From positions 1 through 64,000 of the forward strand of contig NZ_LR699557.1 in assembly GCF_902459535.1 (NCBI RefSeq): a stretch of DNA of 64,000 nucleotides, read 5' to 3'. The notes under the pieces were generated by a model that made no database searches, was not told the DNA's origin, and worked only from the letters and a program-made list of their open reading frames with translations. The DNA is from Paraburkholderia dioscoreae. GTDB taxonomy: Bacteria > Pseudomonadota > Gammaproteobacteria > Burkholderiales > Burkholderiaceae. The position numbers and the translations under genes are program-made. Shown one piece after another: positions 34,952-42,828 of the stretch (position 1 is its first letter; each line of letters opens with the position of its first letter).

Positions 34952-35007
34952 CGTTCCTCGTTGAAAAAATGACGAGAAACGCCCTGTGGGGACGTTCCCC
35001 ACAGGGT
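34952..35007 (-). promoter_or_regulatory. Two-hairpin leader of the 34949 gene
   Basis: First hairpin arms CCCTGTGGGG and CCCCACAGGG; second hairpin CGTTTCTCGT with ACGAGGAACG, ten pairs with one G-U, ending two bases before the ATG. GGGGAACG of the first hairpin can pair with CGTTTCTC, freeing the ribosome site. The structures exclude one another. Confidence 0.65.
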
Positions 35008-35076
35008 TAAAAAAAATAGTTGCGTTACGCGGCTAGCGCCTGATGCCGATATCGGCTTCGGCCACGAGCGAGATAC

Positions 35077-35361
35077 TTACGAAGCAAGGCGCGTGAGGTA
35101 GTGCAGATCCACGCGACCGCTCTTGACGAGCTCGCGCTCAGCATCGAAAGCGAAGTCGTGGTCGAATTTGACCGTGGCCGTTCCATCGCTCCAGAGGGAC
35201 AGAATCGTCCCACTGAATTGACGGATCGGCAGCTTCGAGACGGCCTGAGCGAAAACACGCTGTTTCTCGCGAAAGCCCCACTTTTCCTGAACTCTATGCG
35301 GATCGGCCGAAACTGCCAGAACACCTGCGAGTTCTTCGGAAACGATAATTTGCTGCGACAT
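35077..35361 (-). CDS. Hypothetical protein
   Basis: 94 residues; the ATG at 35361 (MSQQIIVSEELAGVL) follows AAGGAGCC. No domain recognised. The leader is about 240 nt from element copy 5 and contains two terminator-like hairpins and two competing start-proximal hairpins. Confidence 0.55.
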   Translation of the reverse strand: MSQQIIVSEELAGVLAVSADPHRVQEKWGFREKQRVFAQAVSKLPIRQFSGTILSLWSDGTATVKFDHDFAFDAERELVKSGRVDLHYLTRLAS

Positions 35362-35367
35362 GGTGTG

Positions 35368-35409
35368 GCTCCTTCGAAGGGGAGCCAGTCCCATTGGGAG
35401 GAGGCTCCC
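35368..35409 (-). promoter_or_regulatory. Competing hairpins before the 35361 gene
   Basis: GGGAGCC pairs with GGCTCCC in one structure, enclosing an inner CCC/GGG stem; the same GGCTCC pairs with the ribosome site GGAGCC in the other. The two cannot coexist, giving an apparent on/off switch. Confidence 0.65.
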
Positions 35410-35599
35410 GGATGGGTACATGGAATGTGACGGACCAGAAGGTCCGCCTTGTAGCTACAGCGTGCAACAAACGATGGGACAGCCCATCGGGAAAAAGGAA
35501 AAGGCCGACGCGAACGCCAGCCTTTCAGTGATCCATTCAACGAGTGAATGGCTGGAGAGAAAAAATGGACGGTCGGTCCTTTGGAGGATCGTCCGTAGG

Positions 35600-35616
35600 T
35601 CGATGCGCAGCAGCGC
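35600..35616 (-). promoter_or_regulatory. 5' leader element, copy 5
   Basis: Minus-strand stem GCGC/GCGC, loop TGCT, then ATCGACCTA. It precedes a GGACG...CGTCC hairpin with six T and a second terminator (GGCTGGCG/CGTCGGCC) before the 35361 gene. It is closely similar in order and sequence to the copy-6 leader. Confidence 0.6.
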
Positions 35617-35641
35617 AGCGAATGAACAAAGTGATGGCGGA

Positions 35642-35791
35642 TTACAACGAAAACGGCACGTTGCTAACCGATGCAATGGCGGTAGCAAGAGCTACGACGC
35701 CAACCAGAAACGTGAGCATCTTCCAGGCTTCAGCGTCCTGCCGGGTGTACCAGGCGAGGCTGCTGAAAGCATGTTTGAGCGTAGAGGACAT
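35642..35791 (-). CDS. Small membrane protein behind the group II intron
   Basis: 49 residues; the ATG at 35791 follows TCAGGAGTTGTCC. One membrane helix (about 25-45, MLTFLVGVVALATAIASV). Its leader is interrupted by the group II intron; after splicing, the message would join element copy 6 and terminator to the two competing hairpins (GGGAGC/GCTCCC versus AGCTCC/GGAGTT) before the start. Confidence 0.6.
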   Translation of the reverse strand: MSSTLKHAFSSLAWYTRQDAEAWKMLTFLVGVVALATAIASVSNVPFSL

Positions 35792-35847
35792 GGACAACTC
35801 CTGAAAAAATTCGGGAGCTACCCTGATGGGGGGCTCCCATCGGGAAA

Positions 35848-37716
35848 ATCGGGATAGGGGCAGGCCTCGCGGCCCGACCCCTCCCACACCACCGTGCGTA
35901 CGGGTCCGTACACGGCGGTTCGGATCGGTTGATCGGCTATACCGGGCCGACCGACGGAAGACCCAGCGAACGGAAGTAACGATTCGACAGCGCCTTGTTC
36001 AGTGCCGGGCTATTGCTGAGGTGCCAGACACCGTGCGGCGAACCGGCCGTTTGTGCGGCAAGGTTCCGGCTCACGCCCCGCGCGACTAGCTCCCGGAATC
36101 GGGTCCGGCCACGCTTCCACTGCTTCCAGAAGAAACAGCGCAGGCGGCGTCGAATCCATTCATCCAGTTGCTTGAGCACGCTGGGCGTTTCACAGAAACC
36201 AAAGTAGCCACGCCAGCCCGTCAGATATCGCTTCAGCGTACCGATCATCCGGTCGACGCTGTTCCCGCGCGTGCGTTGGGTCAGTTCCCGGATGCGTTCC
36301 TTGAAGCGGGCCAGAGCCTTCGGCGCGATACGCCGCTTAGCCCGTGCCTGCGGGGTGAACGAGAACCCGAGAAACTTCCGCGTGTGTGGTCGTGCGACGG
36401 CGCTCTTCGCCTCATTGACCTTCAACTTCAGCTTGCCGGTGAGGAAGGCCTTCACCCCCACCATCACCCGCTGACCGGCGCGTTCGCTGCGTACGTAGAC
36501 GTTACAGTCATCGGCGTACCTCACGAAGCGCAGCCCGCGTCGCCCGAGCTCCCGGTCAAGATCGTCGAGCATCAGATTGGATAACAACGGTGACAGGGGA
36601 CCACCCTGCGGCGTCCCTTCGTCCGTTGCCCCAACCAGCCCGTGTTCCATCACGCCCGCCGTCAAGAAGGAACGGATCAGCTTCAGGACACGTCTGTCGC
36701 TGACCCGTTTTGCCACCCGACTCATCAGGATGTCGTGGCTCACGCGATCGAAGAATTTCTCGAGATCCAGATCTACCACCCATCGATACCCCGACTGGAT
36801 GTAGCCTTGCGCCTTCGCCACTGCCTGATGCGCCGAGCGTCCCGGACGGAAACCGTAGCTGGCTTCCGAGAACGTCGGGTCCCACTGCCTTTGCAACACC
36901 TGCAAGACCGCCTGCTGGACGAATCGATCAAGCGCACAAGGGATGCCGAGCTTGCGCACGCCACCTCCATCCGGCTTGGGTATCTCGACACATCTCACAG
37001 GTTGAGGCTTGTATGTGCCGTTCAGCAGCGTGTCCCGTATCGACGGCCACTGCTCCCGCAGAAGCGCCGGTAGTGCCTGGACCGTCACGCCGTCCACGCC
37101 CGATGCTCCCTTGTTCGCTTTCACGCGCTTCAACGCCCGCTTCAGGTTCTCCCTTTCGCAGACTTCTTCCATCAGTCGGTCACACGCCGACGGGCTTTCA
37201 GACTCGGGGTTCGCCGCCATAGGTTCAGCCCCTCGGTCAGCAGCCCTTGGGGCTTCACCCCTGCCTCCGCTGTCGAGGACGCGATGCGTTTTCTGCTGCG
37301 CTCCCATGTCGAGTTCTCCGGCTTACTCGCCGCTCCTTTCCGTTTGGGCCTTCAGGCGTCGCCGCCCTAATATGCCCGCTGCTGACTCCTGCACGGCGAT
37401 CAACGTCCCTTGCGGTCCGTTCAGTCCTGATTCCAGGACACCGCGCAGGCCTCCCGAGGTAAGCACAACCGCCTTCACCACACACCTGCCAGATTTACCA
37501 CCCCAGCCCTTGATGGTTGCGGACTTCGCGATCATTTGCTCGCTCGTCCGGCCGGGTAGGCCTCATATCTGGTTTCTGTTCGTCAAGTCGTGGCTTTGCT
37601 ACACGCTTCCTTCAGACCCCGCCTCGCGACGACGCCCTTGCGTTTCGCTAGTCCTTCGCCCCATCAGGCTGGACAGGGGACTTGCACCCCCAAGCTGTTG
37701 CGCATGCTCGGCGCAC
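35848..37716 (-). mobile_element. Class C group II intron
   Basis: On the minus strand the intron starts GTGCGCC at 37716 and ends near 35848 in CCCTATCCCGAT. Domain V is visible at about 35880-35925 (GAACCGCCGTGT...ACGCACGGTG), followed by domain VI. The 1.87-kb length, an encoded maturase lacking an endonuclease domain, and insertion nine bases after the stem of an intrinsic terminator fit class C introns. The 3' end is uncertain by one base because of a T run. A similar uninterrupted leader at 35.46-35.62 kb acts as a natural empty site. Confidence 0.85.
35937..37307 (-). CDS. ltrA: Group II intron reverse transcriptase/maturase
   Basis: 456 residues. Reverse transcriptase blocks: KANKGASGVDGVTV, IPKPDGGGVRKLGIP, SYGFRPGRSAHQAV, WVVDLDLEKFFD, TPQGGPLSPLLSN and the catalytic RYADD. 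The maturase X domain follows (RTRGNSVDRMIGTLKRYLTG), and the protein ends about 60 residues later without an HNH endonuclease, as in class C introns. It would splice its own RNA and insert it at terminators. No frameshift or stop, so it may be active. Confidence 0.9.
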   Translation of the reverse strand: MGAQQKTHRVLDSGGRGEAPRAADRGAEPMAANPESESPSACDRLMEEVCERENLKRALKRVKANKGASGVDGVTVQALPALLREQWPSIRDTLLNGTYKPQPVRCVEIPKPDGGGVRKLGIPCALDRFVQQAVLQVLQRQWDPTFSEASYGFRPGRSAHQAVAKAQGYIQSGYRWVVDLDLEKFFDRVSHDILMSRVAKRVSDRRVLKLIRSFLTAGVMEHGLVGATDEGTPQGGPLSPLLSNLMLDDLDRELGRRGLRFVRYADDCNVYVRSERAGQRVMVGVKAFLTGKLKLKVNEAKSAVARPHTRKFLGFSFTPQARAKRRIAPKALARFKERIRELTQRTRGNSVDRMIGTLKRYLTGWRGYFGFCETPSVLKQLDEWIRRRLRCFFWKQWKRGRTRFRELVARGVSRNLAAQTAGSPHGVWHLSNSPALNKALSNRYFRSLGLPSVGPV

Positions 37717-37719
37717 AAA

Positions 37720-37745
37720 GGAAAAGGCTGACGCGAACGTCAGCC
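37720..37745 (-). terminator. Terminator used as intron target
   Basis: GGCTGACG pairs with CGTCAGCC across a TTCG loop, followed by TTTTCCTTT and then the intron 5' end. Class C introns prefer this position. The paralogous copy at about 35.50-35.54 kb reads through into TTCCCGATGGG without an intron. Confidence 0.75.
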
Positions 37746-37818
37746 TTTCGATAATCCATTCACCGAGTGAATGGCTGGAGAGAAAAATTGGACGGACCTG
37801 GAAAGGAACGTCTGGAGG

Positions 37819-37835
37819 TCGATGCGCAGTAGCGC
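37819..37835 (-). promoter_or_regulatory. 5' leader element, copy 6
   Basis: Minus-strand stem GCGC/GCGC, loop TACT, then ATCGACCTCC. A -10-like TAAACT lies 13 nt upstream. It is the start of the leader that carries the intron. Confidence 0.65.
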
Positions 37836-37928
37836 AGGGAATGAAGCCAGTTTATCGGCACAGGGCACCGGCCACGCCCGCAATGCTCCAGATTTCCACC
37901 CGTCTCTCCCTAGCCGCGTCCCACAACG

Positions 37929-37965
37929 GGCGAAAAAAAAGGCCAGCCGGTAAGGGCTGGCCTGA
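37929..37965 (-). terminator. Terminator between copy 6 and the 38-kb genes
   Basis: GGCCAGCC pairs with GGCTGGCC on the minus strand, followed by eight T and CGCCC. The gene-free stretch 37.84-38.10 kb otherwise shows nothing convincing. Confidence 0.7.
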
Positions 37966-38103
37966 AGAGTTCGTCTTTCCGAGGGTGGTCGTTACGAACA
38001 AGAGAGAGACTTCATTGTATCGACGTGCCCGAGCGCCAATCCTCCGAAAAGACGCCTCATTAGGGGCCGATTCGCTATCACCGCGATCGTCTGCGGCGAT
38101 GCC

Positions 38104-38130
38104 TTGACTTTGCGCTGCAACTGCGAAGAT
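38104..38130 (+). promoter_or_regulatory. TTGACT-type promoter, copy 1
   Basis: TTGACT at 38104 and GAAGAT at 38125, 15 bp apart. A nearly identical sequence occurs at 60304-60330, and related ones occur before other plus-strand genes. It precedes the gene at 38161. Confidence 0.5.
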
Positions 38131-38160
38131 GAATCAACACGATTACTTCCGCTTCGCGCC

Positions 38161-38382
38161 ATGTCCCTTCAGATCATCGACCTCTCGTCGCTCCTCGAGC
38201 GCCTCACCAGTCCGGCCACCCGTGTCCACCGAACCATCGCCAGCACCGCAGAAGTGAACGCGCTTCTCGATGGCGATGCCGTTGTCGCCGCTCGCTACGA
38301 CTCGTTGCTCGCCGCTCGAGCGACCGCGGGTGCTACGCAAAGCGAGCCCGAAACGCCGGCTCAGAAGGCTTTTGTGTTCTGA
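38161..38382 (+). CDS. Small hypothetical protein
   Basis: 73 residues from the ATG at 38161 (MSLQIIDLSSLLERL); no clear ribosome site. Helical, Ala-rich C-terminus. It lies directly after the TTGACT promoter and before a membrane protein gene. Confidence 0.45.
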   Translation: MSLQIIDLSSLLERLTSPATRVHRTIASTAEVNALLDGDAVVAARYDSLLAARATAGATQSEPETPAQKAFVF

Positions 38383-38446
38383 GCACCATGCGGCGGTATT
38401 CGCCGCTTTCCTATTTATCCCCAACCAACTGCAAAGGCACCTTCCC

Positions 38447-38842
38447 ATGCGCAACGACGCTACCTCTTCACTCCTCGTCCTGTTTGTTTTGGCCATCATT
38501 GGCGGCCTGTTCTGGATCTCGCGGACTCTCGGAGCCAGCTTCTCATCCGTGTGCACAGCGACGGTCCCGATCCTGTTCTCGGCGGTCATTCTTTTCGCTG
38601 CTTGGCGGTTTCTGGACGACTTCGCCCTGCCCCTCCTCGCCGGCTTCTTCGTCATCGCATGGCCGTCAACCTGGCCGGTGCTCGACAGCATCGCTAGCGG
38701 AGGTCGCGACACGGAAGACTTCTTCCGGCCAATGGGTGATCCGCTCATCAACAGTGACTGGGTGAAATGGGGCGTCGAAGGGCTTCTCGTTGGACTGCTC
38801 GCGGCCGCCATCTATGCGCGTCGCCGTCGGCGCTACTGGTAA
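38447..38842 (+). CDS. Small membrane protein
   Basis: 131 residues from the ATG at 38447, with AAAGG upstream. About four membrane helices (8-25, 38-58, 60-85, 105-123) and a C-terminal Arg cluster (YARRRRRYW). No family recognised. Confidence 0.55.
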   Translation: MRNDATSSLLVLFVLAIIGGLFWISRTLGASFSSVCTATVPILFSAVILFAAWRFLDDFALPLLAGFFVIAWPSTWPVLDSIASGGRDTEDFFRPMGDPLINSDWVKWGVEGLLVGLLAAAIYARRRRRYW

Positions 38843-38845
38843 AAA

Positions 38846-38875
38846 GAACGCCGCCCCTTTCGGAGCGGCGCTTGT
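38846..38875. terminator. Hairpin between convergent genes
   Basis: GCCGCCCC pairs with GGAGCGGC. It has an A run on one side and lies between the plus-strand 38447 gene and the minus-strand 38885 gene; it may act for both. Confidence 0.55.
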
Positions 38876-38884
38876 CGTCAGCAA

Positions 38885-39973
38885 TTAACCCAGTTCAAGA
38901 ATCATCTGGGCGAGATCAGTGTATGGCACCTCCTGGACCGGCTGCGTAGACGCTGCGTCTTGCGGCAAAGTCCAGGTCACCTGCTGGCTGCGCAGGTTGC
39001 ACAGCTTGTACATCGCTGAGCCGCGCGGCTCGGCAGGCACATCGCCAAACCGGAAGCTGAACCGCTCAGGCGCACGTCCCTCGCCGTCTGCACGGCCAAG
39101 ATAGCCGGCGAGTTCATCGGCGACCCGCGCGCAATAATCCTCTACGCCTTCGGGCTGCCGTGTGACGTTAATCACCGTCTCGCCAGGCAACGGGCCAGCG
39201 TTCGTCAGCAGCTGCCGATACGCCGGAATCGCACCCTTCGCAAAACCGGGCGCCTCCATCTCTATCGGATAGGCAACGTCAGTGATGAAGCTACCAATCG
39301 CCGAATACTGCCAGCCACCGTTATCCCACGGTTGCTCGTCGAATGACAAAAGCCGGTTCTCATCGTCGATCTTGTAGCATCGGACCGCCGGCATCCGATC
39401 CATCGCCGACGAATCGCGAGACGGCAGCTTGAGGTCCCCGGCGACGGGCACACTTGAGCAGTCGTGCTCGCTCAGCACTCGCCACGCGCTGAGCGCTCCG
39501 CTTTCGCCATAAATGGTTTCCAGCAGCGAAGCGTCGCCGTGCAGCGAGAGTTCCGCCTGCCCTCCAACCACCTCGTCCACGCGTTCAGCAAACCCCGCAG
39601 CGCTCAGGCTGCTGCGAACGTCCTCGATCGACGCTTCTGGAATCGCCGCCCGGAAGGACTTCGAAACCTCCAGTCGGATCTTCTGCTCAGGAAGCCGGAA
39701 GGGCTTCGTTAGCAACGATCGCCAGGTGCCTATGTAGTTCTCTGGCTTGATGTAGCCAGCACGGCTTTGCAGCATGCCGCCTTCGCACGACGAGGCGTGT
39801 CTGAACACCCTTCGCATCACGTCGGCATATCGCCCGAAGGCAATCGCTGACCAGTGGTCGATGTGGGGATAGCAGTTCTTCTCGTATGTCCGCTCGAACA
39901 GCGCGAACATCCATTCGCCATCTGTCGTTTGAAAGGCCCCCGCCTTCTTGCCAGTCAGTACAGTTGCACCCAT
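38885..39973 (-). CDS. Hypothetical 362-residue protein
   Basis: Soluble protein starting MGATVLTGKKAGAFQT, with several Cys and Trp residues but no recognised domain. Upstream lie a terminator, a hairpin (40006-40032) and a start-proximal GCTCCG/CGGAGC hairpin (39980-40002) covering the ribosome site. Confidence 0.55.
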   Translation of the reverse strand: MGATVLTGKKAGAFQTTDGEWMFALFERTYEKNCYPHIDHWSAIAFGRYADVMRRVFRHASSCEGGMLQSRAGYIKPENYIGTWRSLLTKPFRLPEQKIRLEVSKSFRAAIPEASIEDVRSSLSAAGFAERVDEVVGGQAELSLHGDASLLETIYGESGALSAWRVLSEHDCSSVPVAGDLKLPSRDSSAMDRMPAVRCYKIDDENRLLSFDEQPWDNGGWQYSAIGSFITDVAYPIEMEAPGFAKGAIPAYRQLLTNAGPLPGETVINVTRQPEGVEDYCARVADELAGYLGRADGEGRAPERFSFRFGDVPAEPRGSAMYKLCNLRSQQVTWTLPQDAASTQPVQEVPYTDLAQMILELG

Positions 39974-39979
39974 TCTGAA

Positions 39980-40032
39980 GCTCCGATATGTAGATGCGGA
40001 GCAGCCCCCAACGGGCTGCGACCCGCTGAGGG
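39980..40032 (-). promoter_or_regulatory. Two-hairpin leader of the 39973 gene
   Basis: First hairpin CCTCAGCGGG with CCCGTTGGGG; alternative GCAGCCC with GGGGCTGC; second hairpin GCTCCG with CGGAGC hiding the ribosome site. Same arrangement as other leaders here. Confidence 0.6.
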
Positions 40033-40077
40033 AAAAAGGAAAAAGCCGCTACGAAGAGCGGCAAGAAAATGGTCTGA

Positions 40078-40548
40078 CTACGACCGGGATATCCGAGGCA
40101 TCAGGGCAGTCATGACCAGATGCCTGACGCACAGCAGAACGACGCCGTACATCACGAGTGTCAGCAGGCCAGCGAGCCAGCCTAGACCGCCGAAACCCGC
40201 CAGCGCGCCGCAAACGAAACAGACCTTCACCGCAACACCAGCCAGCAGCCAGTCTGCAAGGCGCCGCCCACGCGAAGCTACGGCATCGAGGAACGCATTG
40301 CGGCGTTTCTCAGTCGCAAGCGACGCTGCGAACAGCAACGCAGCGACGGCGAGCACCATGAGCAGCCGCTTCCCGACTTCGGGACCGACCAGCGCTTCGT
40401 GACAGAGAACGGCCCGTGCGACCGACTGGAGCACCGGCACGACACCGTAGTGATTGGCCGCATACGAAACAGCGGCTCCAGCCGCCGCGGACTGGGCCCA
40501 ACGAATGAACATCTTGCCGACCGGGGTCGACGGTTTTTGTGGGGTCAT
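40078..40548 (-). CDS. Membrane protein before the PRTRC cassette
   Basis: 156 residues from the ATG at 40548, after CTGGAGGAG. Two to three membrane helices (about 65-82, 105-140). It follows the PRTRC ThiF gene on the same strand but has its own leader element (copy 7). No family recognised. Confidence 0.55.
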   Translation of the reverse strand: MTPQKPSTPVGKMFIRWAQSAAAGAAVSYAANHYGVVPVLQSVARAVLCHEALVGPEVGKRLLMVLAVAALLFAASLATEKRRNAFLDAVASRGRRLADWLLAGVAVKVCFVCGALAGFGGLGWLAGLLTLVMYGVVLLCVRHLVMTALMPRISRS

Positions 40549-40577
40549 TGAGACTCCTCCAGTTTGAGATAGGGAAT

Positions 40578-40600
40578 TCGATGCCCCGCCGAAGCGGGAC
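40578..40600 (-). promoter_or_regulatory. 5' leader element, copy 7
   Basis: Minus-strand stem GTCCCGC/GCGGGGC with a TTCG loop, then ATCGAATTC, like copy 2. It lies between the ThiF stop and the 40548 gene. Confidence 0.55.
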
Positions 40601-40639
40601 ATCAGAGAGGTATAGAGCCGCTCCTTAAACAGGTGCGAC

Positions 40640-41452
40640 TCAGACAGAGACCTTGCCTTTCGCAGGCTTTCTGGTCTTTTTCACAGGCGGTTTTGGCGCA
40701 TCATAGCCAAAGCGCGCCCATGCCGCCGGGTCGATGGGAATCGGGTTCGTTCGCCCCGTTGCGAGGTTCACGAATACGCCCGAGAAGTTGAGGCCACCGT
40801 TGCGAAACAGTGACCACAACAGATTGAACGCCTGCACAGAGATCGCCTGATTGATGACCAGCGACTGCTTGCGCAGTGCATCGGCCATCGAGCAGGACGG
40901 CGCATCGTCGCCCTTGTCATTCTTCGGATTCAGCAGGTCGGGAAACAGGTCGCCCACATGGGGCAACCTGTCATGCCGTGCCTTGCCGAATTCACCGAGA
41001 ATCACCTGACCACGATCCGTCTCGTTGCCGCAGTCGAGGTAATAGCGAACCTTGCCGCGCTTGGCCGCCTGCGCAATCGCGTGACGCGCACGCCGCGAAT
41101 CGACGCAACCAATCACCATGTCCGCGTACAGATTCAGCTTCGAATCGACGCGTCGCGGCTCGGCCGTCCAGTTCGTGCCCATCAGCAGGTTCAGGCGATT
41201 GACCAGCAACGTCGCCTTGTACTGGCCGACGTCGTTGGGATAAAAGCCCTGTCTGCCAACGTTGAACTCGCTGACCGTGTCGTCGTCATAGACCACGCAT
41301 TCGATCCCGCCCGGGTGCCCGAGTTCGATCATTGCGTGATGCAGCCGCGCAAGCGAAGGAAGCAAGGCACTGCCAGTACCGCCAGCGCCCACAACCACCA
41401 CCTTCCAGGGCCCACTCAGCATGTGCTGCGGAGTCGTATGTAGAAGCGTCAT
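40640..41452 (-). CDS. PRTRC system ThiF (E1-like) protein
   Basis: 270 residues. The nucleotide-binding GAGGTG is at residues 22-27, then YDDDTVSEFNVGRQ, as in ThiF/E1 enzymes. Cys141 in YLDCGNETDRGQ is the candidate catalytic cysteine. E1-like enzymes adenylate the C-terminus of ubiquitin-like proteins. Here it is last in the PRTRC cassette, overlapping protein A by ATGA. The C-terminus is Lys/Pro-rich. The expected partner is the small protein C of the same cassette. Confidence 0.88.
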   Translation of the reverse strand: MTLLHTTPQHMLSGPWKVVVVGAGGTGSALLPSLARLHHAMIELGHPGGIECVVYDDDTVSEFNVGRQGFYPNDVGQYKATLLVNRLNLLMGTNWTAEPRRVDSKLNLYADMVIGCVDSRRARHAIAQAAKRGKVRYYLDCGNETDRGQVILGEFGKARHDRLPHVGDLFPDLLNPKNDKGDDAPSCSMADALRKQSLVINQAISVQAFNLLWSLFRNGGLNFSGVFVNLATGRTNPIPIDPAAWARFGYDAPKPPVKKTRKPAKGKVSV

Positions 41453-42093
41453 ACGACCTCCGCAGCCAACGTAGCCAACGCTGCCTTCCAGCGCTCAGGT
41501 ACAGCGCTCTGGACTTCGAAGCGCCCCTTCACGCACAACCGCAGCGCGACGGACGGCACCTGATGGCAGTGACCGAGCACCAGCGCCAGCTTTACATCGT
41601 GCTGATCGTCGCGATCGTCGGTCGGCGAGAAGTACGCCCTGCCGCGGCCATGCGAATGACAGTCAACCACCAGCCATTCGCCGGCCTGCAGCTCCGGACG
41701 TTCGTATTGAAGGTGCACCGGCCTGTGCGACAACGAAGGGAGCGGAAGCAGCCGGAAAGCGCCAGTCGACGCGTTCCAGGTTATCCACGCCCCTACCTCG
41801 TTGGGCAAAGCTGCACGAGCCATGCGGGCGAATCCGGCAACCAGTTCCGCCGGCACCGCGCCGCAGCGGACTTCTGTCGCATCGGCCGCCTTGCCGTAGG
41901 GCACGGGCGTGCGCCAGCTGAACGAGCCTAGACGCCTCACCAGCCTTATCCACGGGCGGTCGATTTCGATAAACACACCATTGGACGCAATCAGCAGCCG
42001 TTCGCCCGGTGCGGACATCGGGACAACCGGTTCGCGCGTTGGCACCATAACGGACGGGAAAGAGCCTTGAAGCACCTGATCGACTGGATTCAT
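41449..42093 (-). CDS. PRTRC system protein A (JAMM/JAB protease-like)
   Basis: 214 residues from the ATG at 42093. Residues 146-159 give HSH, seven residues, S, two residues, D: an exact JAMM metal site (CHSHG...FSPTD). JAB proteases remove ubiquitin-like tags or trim their C-termini. Overlaps protein B and ThiF by ATGA on each side, so the three are co-translated. Confidence 0.85.
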   Translation of the reverse strand: MNPVDQVLQGSFPSVMVPTREPVVPMSAPGERLLIASNGVFIEIDRPWIRLVRRLGSFSWRTPVPYGKAADATEVRCGAVPAELVAGFARMARAALPNEVGAWITWNASTGAFRLLPLPSLSHRPVHLQYERPELQAGEWLVVDCHSHGRGRAYFSPTDDRDDQHDVKLALVLGHCHQVPSVALRLCVKGRFEVQSAVPERWKAALATLAAEVV

Positions 42094-42818
42094 TCCTGAC
42101 CTCCAATCTGTCCGGCGACGAGCTTGCCCGCCGTCGCGCCTTTCATCGGCACCAGCACACCGAGTGGGAATGCCTCGAAGCCGCCGTCCAGCATGTCTTT
42201 CCAGAACGCGTAGAAGCCGTTCTTGTACTCGACACGCTTGCTGCCGTGGTTGGGGTGCGTGAAGGCCGAAGTAAAAAAGCCCTCTTCCCATCCAGCGATC
42301 GCCGCGACCTCAATGCGACGCGGGACGTTGGCCGAACCGATGCAAATCTTGCCCCTGTCCCACGTGTTGAAGTACGGAGGCTCAAAAAGCGGTGTGGATG
42401 GTTCAGGTCTGCTGTCGCCTTTCAGCGCGAAGACACTGAAGCCATTGGTGCTGGCCTGAAAGACCAGTCCCGGATGAGGCACGATCGCACTGCGCTCACC
42501 CAGCTCCTCACACTTGAAAAACACGCGTCGCGGAGCCGGCGGGCACCACCACGTCACTGCCGCCGACGTCACCCCAAGCACAGTCGCGGGGAGAAAATCG
42601 GCTTTGGGCGCGGCATTGCGATCCAGCTGCATCAGTGCATCGATCAGGGCCTTCCGATCGAGCGGCCGACCGGCACCGATAATCGGGCGCCCGGTTTCGC
42701 GTTCCGCAGCGACAGGATGCACCGTTGCATAGTGCGAACCATTCTGAGCGGTATAAAGCAGCAGGGCTGACGACAACGCAACGTCGTGACCCGTCTGGCC
42801 AATCGAAACATTTTTCAT
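42090..42818 (-). CDS. PRTRC system protein B (E2-like)
   Basis: 242 residues from the ATG at 42818. The C-terminal half has VPHPGLVFQASTNGFSVFAL, PPYFNTW and GKICIGSA, with Cys159 in the place of an E2 catalytic cysteine; this is the Prok-E2_D family. It could take an activated ubiquitin-like protein from ThiF. It overlaps protein A by ATGA and lies 10 nt after protein F. Confidence 0.85.
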   Translation of the reverse strand: MKNVSIGQTGHDVALSSALLLYTAQNGSHYATVHPVAAERETGRPIIGAGRPLDRKALIDALMQLDRNAAPKADFLPATVLGVTSAAVTWWCPPAPRRVFFKCEELGERSAIVPHPGLVFQASTNGFSVFALKGDSRPEPSTPLFEPPYFNTWDRGKICIGSANVPRRIEVAAIAGWEEGFFTSAFTHPNHGSKRVEYKNGFYAFWKDMLDGGFEAFPLGVLVPMKGATAGKLVAGQIGGQE

Positions 42819-42828
42819 TGGAAAACTC

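Noticed and set aside
41780..41950. TTATCCAC sequences resembling DnaA boxes
   Set aside because: They are isolated and inside the PRTRC A gene.
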